DNA of 8,450 nt. Origin: Flavobacteriaceae bacterium. Lineage in GTDB: Bacteria > Bacteroidota > Bacteroidia > Flavobacteriales > Flavobacteriaceae. The position numbers and the translations under genes were made by a program. This document shows, piece by piece, positions 1-6,251 of the stretch. Where the stretch lies: positions 1 through 8,450 of the forward strand of contig JAUXCI010000105.1 in NCBI GenBank assembly GCA_030618945.1, read 5' to 3'. The notes under the pieces were generated by a model that was not told the DNA's origin, made no database searches, and saw only the letters and a program-made list of their open reading frames with translations. The first letter of the stretch is position 1. Every line of letters starts with the position of its first letter.

Positions 1-286
1 ACATGGCTACGATCCGACTTATTTTTTCACCCAGACTCTCATGATAAGTAGTAAAAGGTTTTTTTGCATCAAAATGCCCCTTAACACCTAATTCTCTCCA
101 GTCACTAAGGACTTCATCAATAGCTGTTTTGGTCGATTTTGGCTGTAAACCGAGGGAGTTTCCACATAGATAGATTGCTTCTTTTCCTCCAGCCTGTCTA
201 GGAAAATAAAACTGTTCCCTAAATTTACCCAAAGGGTCCATTGCATCCATTTTTTGGGCAAACTCATTAGTGTACAAATATTTCAT
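1..286 (-). CDS. kynU: Kynureninase, N-terminal part (runs off the left edge)
   Basis: PLP-dependent hydrolase that cleaves kynurenine to anthranilate plus alanine, or 3-hydroxykynurenine to 3-hydroxyanthranilate, in the cytoplasm. Only the first 95 codons are present. My translation from the ATG at 286 reads [20 protein letters not shown] and continues with family hallmarks: YFP at residues 27-29, [13 protein letters not shown] at 38-50 and W63, then GVKGHF at 67-72, all typical of the kynureninase N-terminus. The PLP lysine lies in the missing part. The frame is open to the window edge. The start lies 17 bases after the stop of the cyclase-family gene, and with kynA further upstream this is a pathway-ordered operon. 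No Shine-Dalgarno is visible, as usual in Bacteroidota. Identification is strong despite truncation; which of the two substrates is used cannot be told. Confidence 0.93.
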   Translation of the reverse strand, partial: MKYLYTNEFAQKMDAMDPLGKFREQFYFPRQAGGKEAIYLCGNSLGLQPKSTKTAIDEVLSDWRELGVKGHFDAKKPFTTYHESLGEKISRIVAM

Positions 287-303
287 CAGGCGAATTTAAT
301 TCT

Positions 304-1128
304 TTAATTTTTCTGTTGTTCCAAGGGATAAATCAAGGGGCGACTAGGTGCGGCATCTGCCACAAAAGGTGCAATTTGCAGGTTCAACAAATAGTTACCG
401 TCGGCTATTTGATCAGGGACAAAGATCATTTCTGTAATGGTTTTATCCAAATAAGCGTCTGACAAGGCCTCATGTTCACCAGCCTTTATATTCCAAAAAA
501 TATGATGTGCGTTGAGCTTTCCGTCGTCAAAGGTTCTATCCACAGAAGGTAAATCCACCAACAAATGATCTACACCAAGCTCAACAAGAAACGCCATCGC
601 TTCAAGTGAAAAATAAGGCGGCTCCTTTTCCATATATCTCCTTTTCATTTTAGAATGTTCGTTTGGAATTGTTCTTATGATAAGCGCTTTATTAAAACCG
701 CTAATATGTGTAACCAGGGCCTCCTCCAGCGTTTGTTTACTTATAAAACAGTCGGCCTCTTCTTTAGCCGGTTCATATTGATCCGAATTATCGCTCGCCT
801 TTTCCGGGCTAATGCTGATCAAGCTTGCGGGGATCAATGAATCCTTTAATTGTTCTTGTATTGAGAATCGCTTATGCGTTAAATGACCTATACATTCCGT
901 ATGGGTTCCATTACAATGTGTGATCATCGATACTTTTTCAAAATTGCATCCGCCGCCTCTTCGAGTATCTCCTATAAAGCCATCTTTTTCATAAGCTCGG
1001 GACTCCGCTTCTTCAACGTCATAAATATTAGGTTGTTCCCCATTAAATTGAAGAGGAATTGAAATGTCGTAATAATTATTACTGCTAAAAGTATAATCCT
1101 GCTCTCCTATTTTAAATTTAAGTTTCAT
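304..1128 (-). CDS. Cyclase-family metal hydrolase, probable N-formylkynurenine formamidase (kynB-type role)
   Basis: 274 residues, longer than classical KynB (about 210). It belongs to the cyclase/arylformamidase family (PF04199). The metal-binding motif HxGxHxDxxxH is recognisable as H71-C-N-G-T-H75-T-E77-C-I-G-H81, with Glu where Asp is usual. Later conserved elements are the LLVDLPSVDR strand (189-198), a His pair at 208-209 and a Glu at 233 that could be the downstream acid ligand. It closes with LNLQIAPFVADAAPSRPLIY, matching the Pl-x-G-SPxR-like end of the family. It has no signal peptide, so it is probably cytoplasmic. The gene lies between kynA (62-base gap) and kynU (17-base gap), which makes hydrolysis of N-formylkynurenine to kynurenine and formate the natural role. 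The family also includes other amide and lactone hydrolases, so the function rests mainly on context. Confidence 0.8.
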   Translation of the reverse strand: MKLKFKIGEQDYTFSSNNYYDISIPLQFNGEQPNIYDVEEAESRAYEKDGFIGDTRRGGGCNFEKVSMITHCNGTHTECIGHLTHKRFSIQEQLKDSLIPASLISISPEKASDNSDQYEPAKEEADCFISKQTLEEALVTHISGFNKALIIRTIPNEHSKMKRRYMEKEPPYFSLEAMAFLVELGVDHLLVDLPSVDRTFDDGKLNAHHIFWNIKAGEHEALSDAYLDKTITEMIFVPDQIADGNYLLNLQIAPFVADAAPSRPLIYPLEQQKN

Positions 1129-1149
1129 TCGCCTAAGTATTAATTGGAA

Positions 1150-1169
1150 AGGAATGTAAATACACTCCT
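1150..1169 (-). repeat. Near-palindromic hairpin in the kynA - cyclase spacer
   Basis: On the minus strand the site reads AGGAGTGTATTTACATTCCT. Nine of the ten position pairs across the dyad are complementary, except one G/T pair that would be a G-U wobble in RNA, and the central pair does not match. The transcript could form an 8-bp stem closing an AUUU loop, inside the 62-base gap of an otherwise tight operon and about 21 bases before the next start codon. Only a short, C-interrupted U run follows, so it is not a convincing terminator. It could be an mRNA-stability or processing hairpin, a leaky attenuator, or a protein-binding dyad. The structure is seen; its role is inference. Confidence 0.4.
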
Positions 1170-1190
1170 GGGCTAAACTGTTTTAAACTA

Positions 1191-2291
1191 TTATTTTTTT
1201 TTCTGTGAAAAACTAAAATTTAATTTTTCTTTCAATTCCTCGGGTAATTCCGGCAAAGCTGATCTGGGAATTAACAAGGTGGAAATATTATGTAAATCAT
1301 AAAAAATACGATGTTTGTCAGCAGTATCTTTGAGATAGTCATAACCTGACGAACCTCCTGTTCCAATCTTTTGACCAAGGGTTCGAAGAACCATCTGGGC
1401 ATGACGATTTCTCCAGGTAGTAAACAACTCGTCCATATCAATTAGTTTTTGAAGAAACATAAAAGGTTGACGTAGCAAGGGCTCATCTCTGTAAAGATTT
1501 ATCAACAAAGCACTTACGGTCGCCTTATAAGATAGTTTTAATTTACCCTCAGCCAATTTCCTTTCATGGCTTTCTATGTCAAATATTGAACTAAAATAAG
1601 TCTTTGTTTCGCCCAGCATTTTAATTCTAAGATTTTTTTCATGCTCAGAAATATAATCGGCCTTGTGGATACCTTCCTCCTCCATGGTGAGCATATTTTT
1701 TACAGCCTTCTTGTATTCTTCTATAAAGTCAAAATTTTCAAACTGTAAAAAAGGAGTCCTTTCCAGCCATTTTTCAACCAAATCAAACATGGAATCTCCC
1801 TCTTCCAGTTTGTTAAGAATTGCTTGTTCTTTCTCAGAAAATACACCAGAATAGGCGCATTGGGTATAGGATATCCTATTCTCCCTTTTTAAGCCAAGAG
1901 AAACTTCAAGTTCTCTAAACTGAAAACTTTGAAACCCTGAAGCTGGGAGTAAATAATTTCTAAAATCCAGAAAATCTAAAGGGGTAATCGTTTCAATGAT
2001 GTCAATTTGATCAACAAGAATTTTTTGAATTTTAACGATTCTGTCAAGTCTTGAAATCGCAATCCCGATATCAGCTTCTTGTACAACACCCTCGCTAAAC
2101 ATTTCCATCACAGAACTTAGGTCGTAAATAATCTCTTTGAACCATAATTCATATACCTGATGAACAATGATAAAAAGCATTTCATCATGCGCCGGTTCTT
2201 TAAATTCTTTACTTCTCATTTTCTGAGCCTCAAGAATTTTGCCTAACTGCAAGTATTGGTCATAGTGTATTGAAGAAAGTTCTTTATCCAT
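1191..2291 (-). CDS. kynA: Tryptophan 2,3-dioxygenase, long form
   Basis: Haem enzyme that opens the indole ring of L-tryptophan with O2 to give N-formylkynurenine, the first and committed step of the kynurenine pathway; cytoplasmic and normally tetrameric. Family motifs are intact: FIIVHQVYELWFKEI (40-54) with the distal His44; LDFLDFRNYLLPASGFQSFQ (105-124) followed by FRELE, whose Arg126 matches the carboxylate-binding Arg; WRNRHAQMV with proximal haem ligand His297; and GTGGSSGYDYL (310-320) with Thr311. At 366 residues it is clearly longer than the roughly 300-residue Xanthomonas enzyme. It carries the middle region (WLERTP at 175-180, LSYKA near 253-257, YRDEP at 267-271) that I recall from animal TDO. 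It is the first gene of the visible kynurenine operon and is divergent from the DUF502 gene across a 182-base gap. The ATG at 2291 suits the family N-terminus. Confidence 0.96.
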   Translation of the reverse strand: MDKELSSIHYDQYLQLGKILEAQKMRSKEFKEPAHDEMLFIIVHQVYELWFKEIIYDLSSVMEMFSEGVVQEADIGIAISRLDRIVKIQKILVDQIDIIETITPLDFLDFRNYLLPASGFQSFQFRELEVSLGLKRENRISYTQCAYSGVFSEKEQAILNKLEEGDSMFDLVEKWLERTPFLQFENFDFIEEYKKAVKNMLTMEEEGIHKADYISEHEKNLRIKMLGETKTYFSSIFDIESHERKLAEGKLKLSYKATVSALLINLYRDEPLLRQPFMFLQKLIDMDELFTTWRNRHAQMVLRTLGQKIGTGGSSGYDYLKDTADKHRIFYDLHNISTLLIPRSALPELPEELKEKLNFSFSQKKK

Positions 2292-2304
2292 ATTATTTCT
2301 TGTA

Positions 2305-2335
2305 AAAACTTATTGAGGACATTTTATCATCTCAA
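2305..2335 (-). promoter_or_regulatory. Possible kynA operon promoter
   Basis: On the minus strand a TTGA lies 19 bases upstream of TAAGTTTT. This is one mismatch from the Bacteroidota -7 box TAnnTTTG, with a suitable -33 spacing. Transcription would start close to the kynA ATG and give a very short leader. The match is imperfect in AT-rich DNA, so it is only a candidate. The rest of the 2292-2473 gap shows no riboswitch-like or strongly structured element. A clear promoter for the divergent plus-strand gene was not found there; TGTAATTTG near 2442-2450 is one base short of the consensus spacing. Confidence 0.25.
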
Positions 2336-2473
2336 GCAAGTTAATTAATTCTTGTGTAACATTAAATTTTGTGGCTCATAAATTAAAGTTCTTCTCTTTT
2401 CGTGGTTTATCTATTCCAAAAGGTATAAGCCGAAAATGTTTTGTAATTTGAAAAACAAAAAAATAATCTGAAC

Positions 2474-3064
2474 ATGAAAAAATTAGTCAATTACCTCCTA
2501 CAAGGTCTTTTGTATATAGCTCCTCTGGGTATCACTGCCTATATTATCTATTCCGCCTTTACTCTTGTTGATGGCTTGTCGCAAAAGCTTTTGGCCAAAT
2601 TCTTTGATTTTCAAATTCCCGGTCTAGGCATTTTATCGCTATTCGTATTTTTGATTTTTGTTGGGTTTCTTGGAAGAACTATCATTGCTGAACCCTTAAA
2701 AAAAATATTTAAAAAAATAATCAACAGTGTCCCGCTGCTTAACTTTATTTATTCAGCATTTAATGATCTTTTTACGGCTTTTGTTGGAAAAGAAAAAAAG
2801 TTTAACAAACCTGTATTGGTAAAAGTAAATATGGTTTCGGAGCTTGAAAAACTGGGTTTTATCACAGAAGAAGACCTGGGTATTCTACAAGAAAAAGACA
2901 AGGTTGCCGTCTACTTTCCACATTCTTATAATTTTTCAGGGGAATTGTTTATCGTGCCAAAAACACAGATACGAATGTTGGATGTCAATTCAAGCGAAAT
3001 GATGAAGTTTATAGTCTCAGCAGGCCTAACAGGCTGGGAAAAACACGTTAGTGACGATTTTTAA
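2474..3064 (+). CDS. DUF502 family membrane protein
   Basis: 196-residue protein of the DUF502 family, whose plant relatives are the COV / LIKE-COV proteins. The bacterial members have no established biochemical role that I know of. Two hydrophobic membrane segments are visible, at about 8-34 (LLQGLLYIAPLGITAYIIYS) and 50-70 (GLGILSLFVFLIFVGFLGRT). They are followed by the basic amphipathic stretch PLKKIFKKIINSVPLLNFIY and a soluble C-terminal domain of about 110 residues. Family signatures include the APLGIT turn in helix 1, GFLGR after helix 2, VPLLNFIYSAF, a VAVYFPHSYNFSGELFIVP strand pair, and a closing MKFIVSAGLT. Length is normal for the family. It is transcribed alone and its last 17 bases overlap the end of the opposing rsmG. 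Family assignment is firm; function is unknown. Confidence 0.88.
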   Translation: MKKLVNYLLQGLLYIAPLGITAYIIYSAFTLVDGLSQKLLAKFFDFQIPGLGILSLFVFLIFVGFLGRTIIAEPLKKIFKKIINSVPLLNFIYSAFNDLFTAFVGKEKKFNKPVLVKVNMVSELEKLGFITEEDLGILQEKDKVAVYFPHSYNFSGELFIVPKTQIRMLDVNSSEMMKFIVSAGLTGWEKHVSDDF

Positions 3065-3677
3065 TAGGAATATGAACCACTTTTTTTGTTTCAAAAAAAG
3101 GATCTTTAAAAAAGGCTGATAAATCGAAAATTTCGGCTTTAGGGAAATTTTGTAACTCATTCTCCAGATCACCTCCTTTTAAATAAAGAATGCCATTTCT
3201 CAATTCATGTCTATGCTTTTTTGACACTTTTTTTCTGGTCCAAGTCACGAAATCATCCATGTTGGTAACTGCCCTGCTCACAACAAAATCAAATTCTCCT
3301 TTAACTTTTTCGGCCCTTCCATGAACCGCTTTTAGGTTTTTTAAACCAAGAGCCTCAGAAACGGCCTCTACTACTTTTATTTTTTTTCCAATTGAATCGA
3401 TCAAAACAAAATCACTATCGGGAAATAAGATTGCCAATGGCACTCCTGGAAATCCCCCACCGGTTCCTACATCCAGAATCTTTGAGCCCGGGACAAAAGC
3501 TTGCACCTTAGCTATTCCAAGAGAATGCAATACATGTTTCAAATACAAAGAATCTATATCTTTTCTGGATACGACATTTATTTGGGCATTCCAGAATTTA
3601 TATAATTCCTCTAATTTTAAAAATTGCTCAACTTGTTCCTTAGTCAAGTTTGGAAAATTGTCAAGTATCAAATTCAT
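3048..3677 (-). CDS. rsmG: 16S rRNA (guanine-527-N7)-methyltransferase RsmG (GidB)
   Basis: SAM-dependent enzyme that methylates N7 of G527 in the 530 loop of 16S rRNA; in several bacteria its loss gives low-level streptomycin resistance. The protein is 209 residues, normal for the family. Visible motifs are the N-terminal NVVSRKD (34-40), a HVLHSL helix (48-53), the SAM-binding loop ILDVGTGGGFPGVPLA (67-82), an acidic strand end VLIDSIGKK (91-99) for the adenosine ribose, VSRAV (133-137) and the YLKGG strand (165-169). It overlaps the DUF502 gene tail to tail and is divergent from the desaturase gene. A good TAnnTTTG promoter candidate ends 14 bases before the ATG, consistent with its own short-leader transcript. 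No defect is seen. Confidence 0.97.
   Translation of the reverse strand: MNLILDNFPNLTKEQVEQFLKLEELYKFWNAQINVVSRKDIDSLYLKHVLHSLGIAKVQAFVPGSKILDVGTGGGFPGVPLAILFPDSDFVLIDSIGKKIKVVEAVSEALGLKNLKAVHGRAEKVKGEFDFVVSRAVTNMDDFVTWTRKKVSKKHRHELRNGILYLKGGDLENELQNFPKAEIFDLSAFFKDPFFETKKVVHIPIKNRH
3080..3100. repeat. Perfect inverted repeat inside the 3' end of rsmG, just past the DUF502 stop
   Basis: CTTTTTTTG and CAAAAAAAG form a perfect 9-bp inverted repeat around a TTT spacer (AAA on the minus strand). It begins 15 bases after the DUF502 stop codon and lies within the last 25 or so codons of rsmG (encoding residues around PFFETKK). It could weakly fold in either transcript and might help end the convergent transcripts. 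However, the stem is almost entirely A-U and there is no GC core followed by a U tract, so I do not call it a terminator. Confidence 0.4.
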
Positions 3678-3691
3678 TTGTAATTTTTTAG

Positions 3692-3723
3692 CAAAAATAC
3701 AATTAATCCTAATTGAACTTCAA
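3692..3723 (-). promoter_or_regulatory. Probable rsmG promoter (Bacteroidota type)
   Basis: On the minus strand TATTTTTG (positions 3699 to 3692) is an exact match to the -7 consensus TAnnTTTG. A TTG (3723 to 3721) lies 21 bases upstream in -33 position. The -7 box ends 14 bases before the rsmG ATG, implying a leader of only a few nucleotides. The match is exact, but the motif is short and AT-rich. Confidence 0.45.
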
Positions 3724-3839
3724 TAAGGTTTTATCATTGAACAAAAAACCTTTAATGCTTGAGTCTTACATATTCTAGATACCATTTAACTATGGCATAA
3801 TTTTAACAAAAAAAGTGTACAATTGAAGCAAAATACGAC

Positions 3840-3847
3840 TAACTTTG
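3840..3847 (+). promoter_or_regulatory. Probable -7 promoter box for the desaturase-aminotransferase pair
   Basis: TAACTTTG is an exact match to the Bacteroidota -7 consensus TAnnTTTG, placed 42 bases before the desaturase ATG. The -33 side is weak: the nearest TTG (3823-3825) is only 14 bases upstream, closer than usual, so an unknown activator or alternative sigma factor could be involved. The 3678-3889 gap carries this and the divergent rsmG box and otherwise only AT-rich sequence. Confidence 0.5.
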
Positions 3848-3889
3848 CCGCTGATTTTTACTGTGTTAGTGAAATATTAAATATTGAAT

Positions 3890-4981
3890 ATGCAAGGAAT
3901 TAAATTCGTAACAAGAGATAAAACAAATTTCATCAAAACTCTTAACAAAAGAGTTAATAACTACTTCAAAGAGAACAATATAAAGAAAACTGGGAATTGG
4001 AAATTATACGCTAAGGCCATTGTGATGTTTTCCTTATTCCTTGTTCCATTAATCTTCCTATTAACTGTTGATTTACCATCTTGGGCACAAATTATAATGT
4101 GCATTATTATTGGTATTGGAATGGCAGGAGTAGGAATGAATGTTATGCACGACGCCAATCATGAATCTTTCTCCAGTAAAAAATGGGTGAACAATATCAT
4201 GGGAGGTAGTATTTATATTCTAGCTGGAAATGTATACAACTGGAAGGTTCAACACAATGTATTACACCATACTTACACAAATATACAAGGGATGGATGAA
4301 GACATTGATGCGGGACGAATTATCAGATTTTCAAAACATTCTAAATGGCTTCAAATTCATAAGTTTCAAAAATATTATTCTATTTTCTTATATGGATTAT
4401 TGACAATAAACTGGGCAATTACTACAGACGTCAAGCAGATGAACAGTTATTTAAAGCGAAAGTTATCTTATGGTAAATTTCCTAATCCGGCCAAAGAATG
4501 GTCAATTCTGGTTGTTTCCAAAGTTCTTTATTATTCCGTTTGGTTAGCTTTACCAATGTTGGTTATGAATGTTGCCTGGTGGCAGGTTTTAATTGGATTC
4601 TTTATCATGCACTATACCGCTGGAATGATTCTAAGTGTCGTTTTTCAATTGGCCCATGTAATGCCAAATACAGATATGCCTGTTCCTGATGAAAACGGAC
4701 AAATGGAACACACTTGGGCGATTCATCAATTATACACTACTTCAAATTTTGCAATCAATAGTAAAATTGTAAATTTCTTTACAGGAGGACTTAATCATCA
4801 GGTGGAGCATCATATTTTTCCGCATATTTCTCATGTCCATTACAAGAAATTATCTGAAATAGTAAAAAATACGACCTTGGAATTTAATTTGCCCTATAAT
4901 GAATATAAAACCATGATAGGAGCATTTATAGATCATTTCAAACAATTAGAAAAACTCGGTAAACATCCTGAAATAGCTTAA
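3890..4981 (+). CDS. Membrane fatty-acid desaturase (acyl-lipid / acyl-CoA, front-end type)
   Basis: Integral membrane di-iron desaturase that introduces a double bond into fatty acyl chains using O2 and an external electron donor. All three histidine boxes are present: HDANH (87-91), HNVLHH (122-127) and HQVEHH (303-308). The last carries the Q of the QxxHH box seen in delta-5/delta-6 front-end desaturases. Hydrophobic pairs lie at about 42-60 and 66-86 and at about 205-226 and 229-252, the usual two hairpins. There is no cytochrome b5 domain, as is common in bacteria. I start at the ATG at 3890 (363 residues) rather than the in-frame TTG at 3884, which would add only two residues. A PLP aminotransferase follows three bases downstream. 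Regioselectivity cannot be read from the sequence; a likely use is tuning membrane fluidity. Confidence 0.92.
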   Translation: MQGIKFVTRDKTNFIKTLNKRVNNYFKENNIKKTGNWKLYAKAIVMFSLFLVPLIFLLTVDLPSWAQIIMCIIIGIGMAGVGMNVMHDANHESFSSKKWVNNIMGGSIYILAGNVYNWKVQHNVLHHTYTNIQGMDEDIDAGRIIRFSKHSKWLQIHKFQKYYSIFLYGLLTINWAITTDVKQMNSYLKRKLSYGKFPNPAKEWSILVVSKVLYYSVWLALPMLVMNVAWWQVLIGFFIMHYTAGMILSVVFQLAHVMPNTDMPVPDENGQMEHTWAIHQLYTTSNFAINSKIVNFFTGGLNHQVEHHIFPHISHVHYKKLSEIVKNTTLEFNLPYNEYKTMIGAFIDHFKQLEKLGKHPEIA

Positions 4982-4984
4982 AAC

Positions 4985-6193
4985 ATGAATAACCCAGTAG
5001 CAACAATGCCACATCCTTTATCAGATAGAATTAATAGTTTACCCGTATCAGAAACCTTAGCTATGGCGGCAAAGGGTCGGGAATTAAAAGAACAAGGAAA
5101 AGACATTATTAGTCTAAGTCTAGGCGAACCAGATTTCAATACGCCTGATTTTATCAAAGATGCTGCCATACAGGCCGTAAATGATAATTACAACTCCTAC
5201 TCCCCGGTAAATGGCTACGCTGATCTTAGAGAAGCCATTTGTAGAAAATTCAAACGCGACAATAACCTTGATTATAATATCAATCAGATTGTTGTTTCAA
5301 CTGGAGCTAAGCAATCTATAGCGAATGTGGCTATGGTTTTACTGAACCCAGGAGATGAAGTCATACTTCCTGCTCCTTATTGGGTTAGTTATTCTGCTAT
5401 CAGCATTTTGGCTGAAGCAAAATATATTGAAATTCCATCATCGATAGATACAGATTTTAAAATTACGCCTGAACAGCTGGAAGCAGCCATCACGCCTAAA
5501 ACTAAAATGATATTTTTTAATTCTCCTAATAATCCAAGTGGCACCGTTTATACTGAATCGGAATACAGGGCCCTTGCTAAGGTGTTGGAGAAGCATCCAC
5601 AGATCTATATTCTTTCTGATGAAATATATGAACATATCAATTATGGCGCACCAAGTTTCAGTTTTGCTGCTATTGAAAGTATGTTTGACAGAACGATAAC
5701 AGTTAATGGTATTGCTAAAGCTTTTGCCATGACCGGATGGAGAATTGGCTACCTGGGCGCTCCTGAATGGATTGCTAAGGCCTGTAACAAACTGCAGGGT
5801 CAAATTACTTCCGGTGCAAATTGTATTGCTCAAAGAGCAACCATTACTGCCCTTGATGCTCCAGTCTCAAAAATTCAATATATGATCGACGAATTTAAGG
5901 TTCGAAGAGATCTTGTTTTGGATTTATTGGGTAAAATTGAAGGCATTAAAACTAATGTTGCCAAAGGTGCATTTTATGTGTTCCCTGATGTTTCCTACTA
6001 TTTCGGTAAAACAATTGATGGTACTAAAGTGAAAAATGCTTCTGACTTTTCAATGTTATTGCTTGAAAAGGCAAATGTTGCTACGGTAACGGGAGATGCT
6101 TTTGGTGCTCCTGATTGTATCCGTATCAGCTATGCTGCTTCACAGGAAAATCTTAAAGAAGCAGTTAGGAGAATTGCCGCTGTACTGGCATAA
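4985..6193 (+). CDS. Class I PLP-dependent aminotransferase, aspartate aminotransferase-like
   Basis: Fold-type I aminotransferase of the prokaryotic aspartate-aminotransferase subgroup (402 residues, normal length). It moves an amino group between amino acids such as aspartate and 2-oxoglutarate. Motifs in order: SLSLGEPDFNTP (43-54), YSPVNGYADLREAI (72-85), STGAKQ (105-110), the PLP-stacking PAPYW (129-133), NSPNNPSG with Asn183, SDEIYEHI with Asp212 and Tyr215, NGIAKAFAMTGWRIGY with Schiff-base Lys245, and CIRISYA with Arg380 for the substrate alpha-carboxylate. An alternative start at Met8 (5006) fits the usual family N-terminus (MPHPLSDRI) equally well, and the sequence does not decide between them. 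The three-base gap implies co-transcription with the desaturase, though no metabolic link is obvious. Exact substrate is uncertain; tyrosine or branched-chain activity is possible in this group. Confidence 0.93.
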   Translation: MNNPVATMPHPLSDRINSLPVSETLAMAAKGRELKEQGKDIISLSLGEPDFNTPDFIKDAAIQAVNDNYNSYSPVNGYADLREAICRKFKRDNNLDYNINQIVVSTGAKQSIANVAMVLLNPGDEVILPAPYWVSYSAISILAEAKYIEIPSSIDTDFKITPEQLEAAITPKTKMIFFNSPNNPSGTVYTESEYRALAKVLEKHPQIYILSDEIYEHINYGAPSFSFAAIESMFDRTITVNGIAKAFAMTGWRIGYLGAPEWIAKACNKLQGQITSGANCIAQRATITALDAPVSKIQYMIDEFKVRRDLVLDLLGKIEGIKTNVAKGAFYVFPDVSYYFGKTIDGTKVKNASDFSMLLLEKANVATVTGDAFGAPDCIRISYAASQENLKEAVRRIAAVLA

Positions 6194-6225
6194 GGTTTTT
6201 TAAATGAGTAGGATCTTTCCATAGC

Positions 6226-6251
6226 AGCCTTCAACAAATTGAATATTGGCT
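6226..6251 (+). terminator. Possible terminator after the aminotransferase
   Basis: AGCC-TTCAA and TTGAA-TATT-GGCT pair across a CAAA loop, with TATT as a bulge on the 3' side. A T-rich stretch TATTTTGTT follows immediately. The hairpin starts 32 bases after the aminotransferase stop and reaches the end of the convergent ROK gene. The bulge makes the stem weak, so this is a candidate only. It lacks a U tract in the minus direction. Confidence 0.3.

Noticed and set aside
3725..3752. AAGGTTTT / AAAACCTT inverted repeat in the rsmG - desaturase gap
   Set aside because: The stem is 8 bp with only two G-C pairs and a 12-base loop, in very AT-rich DNA; this is expected by chance and has no U tract in a useful place.
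3884..3889. TTG start two codons before the desaturase ATG
   Set aside because: The ATG at 3890 is the better start; there is no ribosome-binding signal favouring the TTG.
5438..5833. 131-codon open frame on the minus strand
   Set aside because: It lies wholly inside the well-supported aminotransferase gene on the other strand, and its translation shows no recognisable family pattern.
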